The notes: a model not told the origin generated them from the letters alone. A stretch of 64,000 bases of DNA from JAJDYQ01 sp963662865 (GCA_963662865.1 OY759969.1:558001-622000); one strand, 5' to 3'. Numbered from the stretch's first letter, positions 36,502-45,773 are shown. Translations and numbers: made by a program.

Positions 36502-37806
36502 TCAGAGCTCTTTCAGAAAAATACGGGACTTGCGCTGGTAGTTGTACAGTCTGCGTTTTGTTACGGGTAAATCATCAATTCTGGCGGCTACGAATCCGCG
36601 CTCTTTGAACCAGTGGGCCGCCTGGGTGGTCAGCACAAACATCCTGTTGATGCCTGCATCGACGGCGTGCCTCTGGGCGGCACCGAGTAATCGGTCGCCA
36701 CCGCCGGAGCCTTGATAGGTTGCAGCTATTGCCAGGCAGGCGAGCTCGGCCATGCCGGTTTCTCCGTATGGATAGACCGCCGCGCAACCGATAACGGTGT
36801 CATCACGGATGGCAACCAGAAAATGGTCGATTTCCATTTCCAACCGGCGCCGCTGGCGTTTAACCAGTACGCCTGAATTTTCCAGTGGCTCAATGATCTG
36901 CAAAATACCTGCAATGTCTTCAATGTGTGCCGCACGAATCGTGTCATAAGGTTCCGCGCTAATCAGGGTACCTATCCCGTCGCGGGTAAACAATTCCTGC
37001 AAAATCGCTCCGGGGACGCCCCAGCGCAGAATATGGACCCGGCGCACCCCGCCGCTGATAGCCTGCAACGATATACTCAGCAGCCGTCTGGTTTTATCGT
37101 CCAGCCTGCGTCGTCCATGCAGTAATTCGTGTGCCTCATGCTCAGTGAGCTGGTGTAATAGTTTACGATGGTTGTTACATATTGAGGTTCTGTCGGTAAA
37201 GATAATTAGCTTGTCGGCGGCCAGTGCCGTTGCGCAGTTCTCAGCGATGTCCCCAGCAGACAGATTAAATGTCTCGCCCGATGGGGAATAACCAACGGGA
37301 GGTATCAGGACGATTGAACCCATATCAAGCTGATGACGGATAGCGGCGGCATCCACCCTTCTGACGACGCCGGTACGACCGTAGTCGATACCTGCATGTA
37401 CGCCATAGGGGCGGGATGTTATAAAGTTACCGGAGGAAGTCCTGGCATACACACCGGCCAGCGTGCGTGAAAGCTGGGATTCTATCCTCAGGCGTACCTT
37501 GCCGGTCTGTTGTTCCACGCCGGCCATGGCGCGGTCATCCGTCGCTCGAAGTCCCCGGTGGTATTCAGACTCGCTCCCGCCGAGGTACGCTTCGGCCTGT
37601 GAATGGATGCCATGCACAAGGACAATCCGTATGCCCAGGTGTGATATACCGGCAATATCGCGCAGGAGCTGCTCGAAAATGCCGGGATTGTCAATGGTCT
37701 CACCGGGTACGCAGACGACGAAGGTTTTGCCGCGATGGGCTTGTATGTAAGGTGATGCCTCGTGAAACCATTGTAAAAAGTGGTTTTCTGTGTTTGTTTT
37801 TTTCAT
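36502..37806 (-). CDS. argA: Amino-acid N-acetyltransferase (N-acetylglutamate synthase)
   Basis: 434 residues, the classical two-domain ArgA. Residues 1-290 are an amino-acid-kinase-like domain ('FVVCVPGETIDNPGIFEQLL', 'RIVLVHGIHSQ') that binds the feedback inhibitor arginine; the C-terminal 150 residues are a GNAT domain with the acetyl-CoA loop 'QGSGGGDRLLGAAQ' and 'WFKERGF'. It makes N-acetylglutamate, the first step of arginine biosynthesis. No other arg gene is adjacent. Confidence 0.95.
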   Translation of the reverse strand: MKKTNTENHFLQWFHEASPYIQAHRGKTFVVCVPGETIDNPGIFEQLLRDIAGISHLGIRIVLVHGIHSQAEAYLGGSESEYHRGLRATDDRAMAGVEQQTGKVRLRIESQLSRTLAGVYARTSSGNFITSRPYGVHAGIDYGRTGVVRRVDAAAIRHQLDMGSIVLIPPVGYSPSGETFNLSAGDIAENCATALAADKLIIFTDRTSICNNHRKLLHQLTEHEAHELLHGRRRLDDKTRRLLSISLQAISGGVRRVHILRWGVPGAILQELFTRDGIGTLISAEPYDTIRAAHIEDIAGILQIIEPLENSGVLVKRQRRRLEMEIDHFLVAIRDDTVIGCAAVYPYGETGMAELACLAIAATYQGSGGGDRLLGAAQRHAVDAGINRMFVLTTQAAHWFKERGFVAARIDDLPVTKRRLYNYQRKSRIFLKEL

Positions 37807-38109
37807 ACGGTTATTGTGCCATGGTTGGTGATGTTATCTGTAAAAGTCAGTGGATTATATCCCGGTGTTTTGCATGGGTTGAATTAAGTGCTTAATCCAT
37901 ATGGCAGCCATTGCTGGGAGGGCGTAGGGGACATGTCCGCCTATTGCTTAAGAAAATTCTGATTAAGTCAGATTTGCCTGCGATACCGGACGGTATCACC
38001 GGAATCGATGGAGAAGTGGATGGCATCGAACGAACTTATTGAAAAGATCTGCCTCTAACGGATATGTGTATGTAAGAGTATGGTAAACTATTAATATACT
38101 TTCGGTTCT
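37807..38109. other. Intergenic region between argA and the cytochrome gene
   Basis: About 300 bp between divergent genes. It holds one copy of the dispersed palindrome (37951-37979) and, near 38090, AT-rich sequence with 'TATACT' that could be a -10 element for the cytochrome operon. No coding sequence is seen. Confidence 0.4.
37951..37979. repeat. Dispersed ~30 bp palindrome (copy 3)
   Basis: AGAAAATTCTGATTAAG followed by TCAGATTTGCCT: a variant of the CTGATTAA-TCAG core, about 130 bp before the cytochrome c-DUF302 start. Confidence 0.5.
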
Positions 38110-39171
38110 ATGATTATGGTTAGAAAGATAACTTTACGTGCTGTGCTGTTGTTTGCGGTCGGTCTGCAAATACCTCCGGTTATTGCCGGGCCTGACGGAA
38201 AGGTGTTGTTTGAATCTACCTGTGTGGCCTGCCATCGGAAAGATGGGCAAGGCGGCATTGGCTTGCCGCTGACAAAGGCGAAATTTGCCCGCCTTTCGGA
38301 TGATTATTTATACAAAACCATACGTAATGGGCGTCCCGGGCGCATTATGCCAGCCTTTGACAGGCTGAGTGATGCACAGGTACGTGCCATTGTGGGCTAT
38401 TTGCGTGCCTGGTCCGGCACCGAATCGTTTAATGAGACTGAAACCGATATTACCGGTGATGTCACGAACGGCAAAAAGCTGTTCGCCGGTTATTGTGCCA
38501 ACTGTCACGGCCCTGAGGGCAGGGGATTGGGTAAAGGAACGGGACAGAGTTACTCAAGAGAACGTGATTTCAAGGTTGTCCCTCCTGCCGTAGGCAATGC
38601 GGGCTTTTTGAATGCGGCTTCCGATGCCATGCTGAAGGATATTATTACGAATGGTCGTAAAGGAACGCTAATGGCGGCATTTGGGAAGCTGGGTTTGAGC
38701 GAACGGGATATCAATGATCTGGTAGCTTACCTTCGCAGCCTGCAAACGCAGCTACCACCCCGGCAGGAAGAGCAAATCATGCCCGATGCAAGTATCACAC
38801 TGGACTCTCCGGAAGATTTTGACGCGACTCTGGAAAATCTGAAGCAGGCATTGTCGGGTTACAACTTCAGGGTATTCCCTGATCGCTCGCTGGAAAAAGG
38901 GCTCTTCCCCGATTGGGAAGAAAACGGCAGGCAGATGACGATTCGATACTGCAACTTTAATGATTTATACGACATGCTCAAGATTGACCCACGCCTGGGG
39001 GTTGGATTGCCGTGTCGTATTACGGTCGTCGAGCAGGACGATGGTCGGGTGCAACTGATTGCCATGAACATGGCTGTGATTGCGCGGTTGTTTAATAACG
39101 ACCAGCTAAGGGATTACGCCGTTAAGATGGACAATATCCAGAGACAGATTCTGGAAGAGGTAATCTTCTGA
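38110..39171 (+). CDS. Diheme cytochrome c fused to a DUF302 domain
   Basis: 353 residues. Signal peptide ('LRAVLLFAVGLQIPPVIAG'), then two cytochrome c domains with heme sites 'CVACH' (about residue 37) and 'CANCH' (about residue 133), each followed by a Met-containing C-terminal segment. After about residue 230 comes a DUF302 domain ('FDATLENLKQALSGYNFRVF' ... 'LPCRITVVEQDDG'). It is exported to the periplasm and should carry two covalent hemes. DUF302 has no proven biochemical function. Its TGA overlaps the ATG of a second DUF302 gene, so the two proteins are made together. Confidence 0.88.
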   Translation: MIMVRKITLRAVLLFAVGLQIPPVIAGPDGKVLFESTCVACHRKDGQGGIGLPLTKAKFARLSDDYLYKTIRNGRPGRIMPAFDRLSDAQVRAIVGYLRAWSGTESFNETETDITGDVTNGKKLFAGYCANCHGPEGRGLGKGTGQSYSRERDFKVVPPAVGNAGFLNAASDAMLKDIITNGRKGTLMAAFGKLGLSERDINDLVAYLRSLQTQLPPRQEEQIMPDASITLDSPEDFDATLENLKQALSGYNFRVFPDRSLEKGLFPDWEENGRQMTIRYCNFNDLYDMLKIDPRLGVGLPCRITVVEQDDGRVQLIAMNMAVIARLFNNDQLRDYAVKMDNIQRQILEEVIF

Positions 39172-39617
39172 TGCGCTACCTTGCTATCGGCCTGTTGATA
39201 TTTATGACGAGTCTTGCCGCTCATGCGGAAAATATTCTGATGACCCGTTCCTACCAGAGCTTCAATGTCGTGTTGCAGGCGGCAAAAGCCAGCCTGGAAG
39301 GCCATGGATACACGGTTGCACATGAACAACGCTGTGATGGCGGGCTAAAGAATTTCGGCTACCAGACAGACTATTACCGGGTCATTTTTTTTGGCAAGCC
39401 GGACGAAGTCCGTTATCTGAGTAACACATACCCCGAATTCATTCCCTATCTTCCCTTGAAGCTGGCCGTTTTTGCTGAAGGCGACCAGATGCTGGCCGTG
39501 AGTTTTAATCCCGAAATTTATGGCCGATTTTTCCCCCAGGAAGAGCTTAAAATACAATTTGCCCGCTGGAAAGCCGATCTGGATTCAGTAATGGCTGACC
39601 TGCGGGAAATACAATAA
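39171..39617 (+). CDS. Secreted DUF302 protein
   Basis: 148 residues with a signal peptide ('LAIGLLIFMTSLAAHA') and a DUF302-like domain ('SYQSFNVVLQAAKASLEGHG', 'YRVIFFGKPDEVRYL', 'LPLKLAVFAEGDQMLAVSFN'). Start ATG overlaps the stop of the cytochrome-DUF302 gene by one base (TGATG), indicating translational coupling. Probably a periplasmic partner or paralogue of the fused domain. Function unknown. Confidence 0.82.
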   Translation: MRYLAIGLLIFMTSLAAHAENILMTRSYQSFNVVLQAAKASLEGHGYTVAHEQRCDGGLKNFGYQTDYYRVIFFGKPDEVRYLSNTYPEFIPYLPLKLAVFAEGDQMLAVSFNPEIYGRFFPQEELKIQFARWKADLDSVMADLREIQ

Positions 39618-39814
39618 GGCATCCCTTGCCGGTGGGAGCAAAAGGCATTATCTCGATAAAAGCCGGAGTTCCGCCGCTCGACACGCCGAATTCATCCATC
39701 ACGGTAGCGCGCACCTGAAGGTATCAAGTCTGGTGACCTGACCAACGGTATTTCTGAAGCTGGGCGGGGGTATATGTTTTGATCGCAAGCGCACCGGGCT
39801 TGCCGGCGAGGCGC

Positions 39815-41491
39815 TTACTCATCTGTGACACAACCCTCGGAGGCGTCTTTCACGGCCTTGATATACTTATACAGTGTGCCACGTGTCGCTTTGTATGCCG
39901 GCATGACCCAGTTTTTCCGGCGTTTTCGTATTTCCCCCTCTTCGACATCAACATTCAGCGTGTTGTGTTCAGCGTTGACAGTAATGACATCGCCATCCCT
40001 GATTAAAGCAATTGGCCCACCTTCCTGGGCCTCCGGTACGATATGACCAATGATGAATCCGTGTGAGCCGCCGGAAAAACGACCGTCAGTGAGAAGGGCG
40101 ACATCATTGCCCAGGCCGGCACCCATAATTGCCGAAGTCGGAGTCAGCATTTCCGGCATACCTGGCCCGCCTTTCGGACCTTCATAGCGGATCACAACGA
40201 CATCGCCTTTATAGATCCTGCCATCTTCAAGCGCCTTCAGCATATTTTCTTCGGAATCAAAGACGCGTGCGGGACCGCTAAATGTTAAACCCTCTTTGCC
40301 TGTTATTTTGGCGATCGCACCGCCGGGCGCGAGATTGCCTCTGAGGATATGGATATGCCCCGACTTCTTGATCGGCCTGTCCAACGGCAGGATGACATCC
40401 TGTCCCGCACTCAGGCCCGGCAAATCGGCCAGATTTTCGGCGATGGTTTTGCCGGTAACCGTCAGGCAGTCACCGTTAATCAGCCCATGCTCTAGCAGAT
40501 ACTTCATAACGGCGGGCGTACCACCGACATGATGCAGGTCTTCCATCACATACCTGCCGCTTGGCTTGAGATCGGCAATAAACGGGACACGATCGGAGAC
40601 GGCCTGGAAATCATCTATTGTGACCTTGAGATCAACGGCACGGGCCATGGCGATCAGATGCAGTACCGCATTGGTGGAACCGCCCAGCGCCATGATCATG
40701 ACCAGGGCGTTTTCAAACGCCTCGCGGGACATGATATCGCGTGGGCGCAAATCCATTTCCAGCAGATTACGGATAGTCGTACCGGCGTTAAAACACTCCT
40801 CCAGCTTTTTTGGGTCCTCGGCCGGAGTGGAAGACGAATACGGCAGCGACATACCCATGGCTTCGATAGCACAAGCCATGGTATTGGCCGTGTACATGCC
40901 GCCACAGGCGCCGGCACCCGGACAGGAGTGCGCAACAATCTGCTGACGCTCGTTTTCTGAAATCTTACCGGCGATAAACTCGCCGTAACTCTGAAAAGCG
41001 GACACGATATCCAGGGCCTTGCCCTGAGAATGTCCTGCGCGGATGGTACCGCCGTAAACCATCAGGGAAGGCCGATTCAGGCGGCCCATGGCAATCAGGG
41101 CGCCGGGCATATTCTTATCGCAACCCGGCAGGGAAATATTGGCGTCATACCATTGGGCGCTCATGACGGTCTCAATGGAATCCGCGATGATATCGCGCGA
41201 CTGCAACGAGTAACTCATACCATCGGTACCCATGGACATGCCATCGGAAACGCCAATAGTATTAAAGCGCATACCCACAAGGCCGGCTGCGTCCACGCCT
41301 TCCTTAACCCGGGTTGCCAGATCCATCAGATGCATATTGCAGGTATTGCCATCGTACCAGACGCTGGAGACGCCAACCTGGGCCTTATCCATGTCCTTAC
41401 GTGTCAGGCCCGTGCCGTAAAGCATGGCCTGAGAAGCGCCCTGGGATTTGGGCTGGGTAATACGGGAACTGACTTTATTGAGAACACTCAT
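39815..41491 (-). CDS. ilvD: Dihydroxy-acid dehydratase
   Basis: 558 residues from the ATG at 41491, which has GGAGG eight bases upstream; the open frame runs 47 codons further into transposase debris. 'GCDKNMPGALIAMGRLNRPS', 'PGAGACGGMYTANTMA' and 'FSGGSHGFIIGH' supply the iron-sulfur ligands and active site. It dehydrates dihydroxy-acids to 2-keto-acids in valine and isoleucine synthesis. Of the full-length family nothing is missing. No other ilv gene adjoins it. Confidence 0.96.
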   Translation of the reverse strand: MSVLNKVSSRITQPKSQGASQAMLYGTGLTRKDMDKAQVGVSSVWYDGNTCNMHLMDLATRVKEGVDAAGLVGMRFNTIGVSDGMSMGTDGMSYSLQSRDIIADSIETVMSAQWYDANISLPGCDKNMPGALIAMGRLNRPSLMVYGGTIRAGHSQGKALDIVSAFQSYGEFIAGKISENERQQIVAHSCPGAGACGGMYTANTMACAIEAMGMSLPYSSSTPAEDPKKLEECFNAGTTIRNLLEMDLRPRDIMSREAFENALVMIMALGGSTNAVLHLIAMARAVDLKVTIDDFQAVSDRVPFIADLKPSGRYVMEDLHHVGGTPAVMKYLLEHGLINGDCLTVTGKTIAENLADLPGLSAGQDVILPLDRPIKKSGHIHILRGNLAPGGAIAKITGKEGLTFSGPARVFDSEENMLKALEDGRIYKGDVVVIRYEGPKGGPGMPEMLTPTSAIMGAGLGNDVALLTDGRFSGGSHGFIIGHIVPEAQEGGPIALIRDGDVITVNAEHNTLNVDVEEGEIRKRRKNWVMPAYKATRGTLYKYIKAVKDASEGCVTDE

Positions 41492-41579
41492 GATATGCCT
41501 CCGATGTTGAAAACCGTACAGCCAGCCATTTTCCCATGTCCATGGGCGAATGCAAAACCGGCCGGATAAATGCCCATTG

Positions 41580-41741
41580 ATAGCCGCTGCCGAGAATATA
41601 TTTCCGCAAAAATACGATTGTAGCCGCGCCATCTATCGGAATTGATGGCGGTCTGCGGGCCGACCCTGCCTCGAATAATCCCTTGCGGCGTCGGTTTTGA
41701 GCAATCGTCGAGTTCTACTTGTTGGTATCGGCCTCGATCAG
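41580..41741 (-). pseudogene. IS1595-family transposase scrap (DDE region)
   Basis: On the minus strand 'PQGIIRGRVGPQTAINSDRW' followed by 'RGYNRIFAE' matches the second catalytic Asp block of ISXO2-like IS1595 transposases ('IIRG-V ... SDGWRGY'). No N-terminal or C-terminal part accompanies it. It lies between the ilvD promoter region and the truncated gamma-glutamyltransferase, suggesting that an element insertion and decay shaped this junction. Confidence 0.65.
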
Positions 41742-41836
41742 GCAGGTATCTACAGCGGAATGTTGCCTGCTGACGAGATCGTCTTCGACATATCGTGCGA
41801 CGGTCATCTCGAACAGGTGGCGCAGCAGCACCTCGC

Positions 41837-43021
41837 TTATTTCTGCGCCGCGACATCGGCGTTCGGACAAAATGGTTCACAAAAACCAGTAATGTTGCCA
41901 GAGCCATCAAACTCCGCGGCACTCAGAATCGCAAAATGATAAGGAAACACCGTCGGGTGAGCCTGCGACAGCTCCCCAACTTTACCAAGCTTCTTCAGAT
42001 TTTCGAGGGAAATTCGAGTGTCCGCAACAATCCCGCCATCTGCGCGTATGTTAAGGCGCGGTTCTCCCAGAGCTGAACCCGTGTCCATGCCGTCCAGAGC
42101 AATCTTGGCGGCAACTTGCGCGATCGCAGGGCCGATGCGCTGCCCACCCGCCGCAGAAAGTGCCGTCAGCCGCCCCCGTCCGTTGTCAATCAGGGTTGGC
42201 GCCATATTCGACAACGGACGCTTGCCTGGTCTAAGTGAATTGGGCTTTCCAGGCATCGGGTCGAACCAGGAGATTGCATTGTTTAACAAGATACCTGTAC
42301 CCGGAGACAGTAACTTCGACCCAAAGATCGACACCAGGGTCAGGGTTGCTGCTACGGTAAGCCCGTGTTGATCAACAACGCAAAAACTCGTGGTACAGCT
42401 CGGATGACGGAGGTGTTCTGCGCCATCACCGACAGCGGCGAGACGCTCTTTCAAGACGTCAATCGCCTTTTGTGCGCGCCAAGCAAGCATATCCCCTTCC
42501 AGCATTTTCGGTCCGGTATTGGACCATTGTTTTAGCATTGCCACGATGGCGGGGCCACCCGAAAGGCCGGGAGTTGACCAAAGCGTCTTGCCACCGGGTA
42601 AGGTCATTTCTACGGGTGTCGCAAATTGCGGCGGCGTAGTCTCAAGATCCTTCTGAGTGATGACACCGCCTTTGTCCTGGATGTCTGATATCAATACCTG
42701 CGCCAAGTCACCCGTGACCAGGGTACTGGCCCCGTCACACGCAACTGCTTCCAGAGTATTCGCAAGTTCCGCCAAAGGGAGGCGGATATCGGATTTTGCT
42801 GTCCAATCTGTCGCAATGCCTGTTCCATTGGTATCGAGAAACAGCGAAGCTGAATCTGCATCGCTTTGCAAGTCGGCGGCGGCGGATCCGATCATCAGCT
42901 GAGTAGGCCAGTCTATCCGCAATCCTTCCCTTGCCATGGCACATGCCGGAACCAGCAAATCCTGCCACGGTATTCGGCCATAGCGGGACCAGGCGAGCTC
43001 AAGTCCGGGGGCAAGTGTCGG
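41837..43021 (-). pseudogene. Gamma-glutamyltransferase, 5'-truncated
   Basis: The open frame from 42958 and its upstream extension to about 43021 ('LAPGLELAWSRYGRIPWQDL') begin in the middle of the large subunit; the signal peptide and roughly the first 130 residues are missing. The remainder is good: the autocatalytic/nucleophile Thr region 'HPSCTTSFCVVDQHG', 'LSPGTGILLNNAISWFDP', 'GKRPLSNMAPTLI' and 'GGQRIGPAIAQV'. The enzyme cleaves gamma-glutamyl bonds of glutathione in the periplasm. Without a signal sequence the product could not mature there, so a pseudogene is likely. Sits beside an IS1595 scrap. Confidence 0.8.
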
Positions 43022-43064
43022 CGGCTATGGTATCTCTTTCCGATTTTCATTTATCCCGGCGGAT

Positions 43065-43337
43065 TTATAAGGTTCCATCCGGCAATTGATCGGTGTTAAT
43101 GCCCTGATCCTCCAGCATAATGGGGATCCCGTCTTCAACCGGATAAATTGTTTTACTCGATTGGGTGATGAGTCCCTCCCGTATTTCATCGGTCAGGGTG
43201 TCTCCTGCGATGTTGTGTATCTGCCCCCGGCTAATTTCGGCATTGAGCGTCTTCAGTTGCGCCGCCGTTAAGCGATTCACAGGTGATTTGGTCACCGGAC
43301 AACACAGGATTTCAAGTAATTTACCGTCTATGGTCAT
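43065..43337 (-). CDS. Trm112-family small protein
   Basis: 90 residues. 'LLEILCCPVTKSPVNRLT' and 'IYPVEDGIPIMLED' are the Trm112/UPF0434 fold, though only part of the zinc-binding cysteines of eukaryotic Trm112 is kept (CC and none downstream). In bacteria such proteins often sit near lpxK-kdsB; here it stands alone between the gamma-glutamyltransferase remnant and the 5'-nucleotidase. It probably acts as a small stabilising partner of a methyltransferase or sugar enzyme. Confidence 0.85.
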   Translation of the reverse strand: MTIDGKLLEILCCPVTKSPVNRLTAAQLKTLNAEISRGQIHNIAGDTLTDEIREGLITQSSKTIYPVEDGIPIMLEDQGINTDQLPDGTL

Positions 43338-43500
43338 AGTGTGTTCCTCAGGCTTTTGTCTATATTAGCGGCAAGGGGCGAAAATTTCAGGGCACGGAAA
43401 ACAAAAATATGTTTTTTTGTTCCTCTCTTGAAATCAATGACCGATTGCGATTGGATTTAGGGCCATTGATTTTGGTGATACATCCTTGTATCGCAGGCAC

Positions 43501-43523
43501 ATCTGAATTAATCAGAGTTCCCT
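43501..43523. repeat. Dispersed ~30 bp palindrome (copy 4)
   Basis: ATCTGAATTAATCAGAG then TTCCCT, touching the stop codon of the 5'-nucleotidase gene and about 165 bp before the Trm112-family start. Confidence 0.5.
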
Positions 43524-44422
43524 TATGCCTCGTTGGCAATACCATGCGGTACGTGACCCGTAGTGATATGCTGTGAAGCTGATTCGATGTGATGGTGCTG
43601 ATCATCGAAGAAGATATCCGCTCCAAAGGTTCTCAGAAACTCGCCTTTGTCCATGCCACCCAGAAATAGCGCTTCATCAATACGGATGTTCCACGCACGG
43701 AGTGTCAGTATAACCCGTTTATGAGCGGGTGCCGCACGGGCTGTTACCAGTGCGGTACGAATCGGTGCCTTGTCAGCAGGATATGCCGATTGAATTCCAT
43801 GCAGTGCCGCCAGAAAATTCTTGAATGGTCCGCCGGATAATGGGGTTTTCTCGGCGGCTACTTCGCTCTCGGTAAAGGCTTGCAGGCCGTCTTCTTTAAA
43901 TATCCGTTCGGCTTCATCAGAAAACAATACCGCGTCGCCATCGAACGCCAGACGCAATTCGTTGCCGATGTTGTCGCTATTACCGGTGCCTGGGATAATT
44001 GTTGCTGCCGCATAGCCAGCGCCCAGCGCTTTCATGACGTCTTCCGGATTGGTTGATAAAAACAAATGTGCCCCGAAAGCCGAAACGTATTCATACGGGC
44101 TACCGCCACCCGTAAATGCCGCACGGGTAATTTTTAGGTTGTGGTGCTGTATGGAGTTAAAGACCCGTAACCCGGTATCGGCACTGTTGCGGGAAAGCAG
44201 GATAATCTCGACCACCGGATGATCGGGGTCGTTAAGGGCCAGTAATTTACGTACCAGTGGAAAAGCGGAGCCCGGCTTTAATACCTCATCTTCATGTTCA
44301 ATCTGGTATTTGCAGTAGGCTTCGGTGCCTTTGCTCTTGAATATCTTATGGCTTTCATCAAGATCAAACAATGCGCTGGATGAAATCGCAACCACCAGTT
44401 TGTCACTTAGGTCAACTATCAT
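43523..44422 (-). CDS. Cytosolic 5'-nucleotidase-type protein
   Basis: About 299 residues from the ATG at 44422 ('MIVDLSDKLVVAISSSALF'). The start overlaps the stop of the Sel1 gene as ATGA. 'SALFDLDESHKIF', 'NSIQHHNLKITRAAFTGG', 'HLFLSTNPEDV' and 'FFDDQHHHIESA' match the 5'-nucleotidase family of Pfam PF06189, HAD-like phosphatases that dephosphorylate nucleoside monophosphates. No signal peptide. The upstream 25 in-frame codons overlap the Sel1 gene and are not part of the family. Confidence 0.85.
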   Translation of the reverse strand: MIVDLSDKLVVAISSSALFDLDESHKIFKSKGTEAYCKYQIEHEDEVLKPGSAFPLVRKLLALNDPDHPVVEIILLSRNSADTGLRVFNSIQHHNLKITRAAFTGGGSPYEYVSAFGAHLFLSTNPEDVMKALGAGYAAATIIPGTGNSDNIGNELRLAFDGDAVLFSDEAERIFKEDGLQAFTESEVAAEKTPLSGGPFKNFLAALHGIQSAYPADKAPIRTALVTARAAPAHKRVILTLRAWNIRIDEALFLGGMDKGEFLRTFGADIFFDDQHHHIESASQHITTGHVPHGIANEA

Positions 44423-44847
44423 GGCCGATACATCAGTCGTCCCGTCGCCTGGGTATCGGTCAGGCAGTAATCCTGCTCCTGTACCATCTCGTACCACCTT
44501 GCCGCTGCCCCGATATCCTGCTTTACACCAAGTCCGAGTTCATAGAAGAAACCAATTTCGTTCTGTGCGTCAACGTCGCCTTGCAGGGCCGCTTTTTCAT
44601 ACCAGCTTGCGGCCTGCGTAAGGTCTTTTTCAACGCCCAGACCATAGCGGTATAATACCGCTATGAATAACTGGCCCTCGGTGTGTCCGTCGTCGGCTAA
44701 CGGCAGCCAGTTTTCGTGGGCCTCTTGATAGCGTTGTTCTGAAAAGGCCTTTACGCCCTTTTCCAGTTGTTCATCCAGCGGGTTTGACCATGCGGGTAAT
44801 GGCAGGATAAACAAACATATGGCCAGTATAATGCGTAGTTTATTCAT
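44419..44847 (-). CDS. Secreted Sel1-like repeat protein
   Basis: 142 residues. Signal peptide 'IILAICLFILPLPAWS', then three Sel1/TPR-like repeats ('QLFIAVLYRYGLGVEKDLTQ', 'AASWYEKAALQGD', 'EIGFFYELGLGVKQDIG'). Sel1 repeats form a superhelical protein-binding surface, here in the periplasm. Its stop overlaps the start of the cytosolic 5'-nucleotidase by 4 bp, so the two are coupled in translation although they act in different compartments. Partner unknown. Confidence 0.85.
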   Translation of the reverse strand: MNKLRIILAICLFILPLPAWSNPLDEQLEKGVKAFSEQRYQEAHENWLPLADDGHTEGQLFIAVLYRYGLGVEKDLTQAASWYEKAALQGDVDAQNEIGFFYELGLGVKQDIGAAARWYEMVQEQDYCLTDTQATGRLMYRP

Positions 44848-44976
44848 TATCTCCTCGCCTCTCAGAGGGGCTGTGGCGCCCTGTTCAGTATGCCTATGGC
44901 TGAATCGGTATAGGTTGTTTCTGTAACCATTTTTATATGCGCCGTATTGTTTTCATGTCAATCCGGTTCCGGTATG

Positions 44977-45237
44977 TTAGTCAGGTAGCCTATTCTTCGG
45001 ATACCTTTTTCGTTGCGCCCGCATTTGTGCCAGCCTGATCAGTTTCAATACCAACAGCACTATCCCCGACGAATGCAGGAACAGGTCAAAAATATCAATC
45101 GGCTTTCCCACAGTGCCATCCACTAACATCCGGGTTTTTTCGATCAGGTGTGGCTCCGGAAACATCGGCGCAAGACCTAATAGTACAGCCAGCACTATTA
45201 TCACCATCAGTGGTATGGAATCGAGAAATTTTGACAT
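44977..45237 (-). CDS. Small two-helix membrane protein (86 residues)
   Basis: 86 residues. Two membrane helices ('LMVIIVLAVLLGLAPMF' and 'LHSSGIVLLVLKLIRLAQM') bracket a short loop with 'EPHLIEKTRMLVDG', and the C-terminus is strongly basic. The 'PEPHL-EK' motif recurs in small proteins that automated annotation sometimes calls RND transporter components, but no such activity can be read here. It is followed upstream by another small membrane protein on the same strand. Confidence 0.7.
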   Translation of the reverse strand: MSKFLDSIPLMVIIVLAVLLGLAPMFPEPHLIEKTRMLVDGTVGKPIDIFDLFLHSSGIVLLVLKLIRLAQMRAQRKRYPKNRLPD

Positions 45238-45324
45238 GATTACGGTTCTGTAATATTTGTTCGGATAGTAAAAAGGGGTTATGCGAAAACAGCATAGTCG
45301 CTGTTGCTGCCACTGCCAACGGTC

Positions 45325-45504
45325 TCAGGTGTGCATGGTCTCATCAAGTGCCGGTATAAGCAAGAACAGCGCAAAGTCGAGCACAATCAGCCAGAATGCG
45401 CAGGCGCTGATGAATGGCATGGTTATAAAATGACCAATAATGTCTGGCAGACCAATAACCAAAGCAATCCACCACATCAGACTATCAGCTACGCCGTGTT
45501 TCAT
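45325..45504 (-). CDS. Small membrane protein (59 residues)
   Basis: ATG at 45504 with CAGGGAA about 8 bases upstream, stop at 45325-45327. 59 residues with two hydrophobic stretches ('WWIALVIGLPDIIGHFITM' and 'CAFWLIVLDFALFLLIPAL') and a short polar tail. It lies about 90 bp upstream of the 86-residue membrane protein on the same strand, so the two may be co-transcribed. No family recognised. Confidence 0.6.
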   Translation of the reverse strand: MKHGVADSLMWWIALVIGLPDIIGHFITMPFISACAFWLIVLDFALFLLIPALDETMHT

Positions 45505-45599
45505 CGGATATTCCCTGTTCTATGGACATATCTGCCTGGCATCCATACGTGAAAAAGCTCAATTAATTTTTTTTAATTCTGATTGAGCTGGTTTGTTTC

Positions 45600-45631
45600 A
45601 AGGAAATTCTGACTTGGTCTGAGCTTTCTTA
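45600..45631. repeat. Dispersed ~30 bp palindrome (copy 5)
   Basis: AAGGAAATTCTGACTTGG followed by TCTGAGCTTTCTTA. A degenerate half-copy with 'TTCTGATTGAGCT' lies just before it (about 45577). About 140 bp before the FimT/GspH start. Confidence 0.45.
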
Positions 45632-45773
45632 ACTATAGAAATGCATTGTAATTTCCATGGTTACTCTAATTATTTATAGTTAATTTTCTACCGTATAAAC
45701 CGTGATAATCCGTTTCACTAAGAAGCGGATATTTACTTCTGACTATGAACACAATACGGGTACGGTAATTCTC

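Noticed and set aside
39618..39814. Minus-strand coding-like sequence between the DUF302 gene and ilvD
   Set aside because: Short, interrupted by a stop and not assignable to a family; left as spacer.
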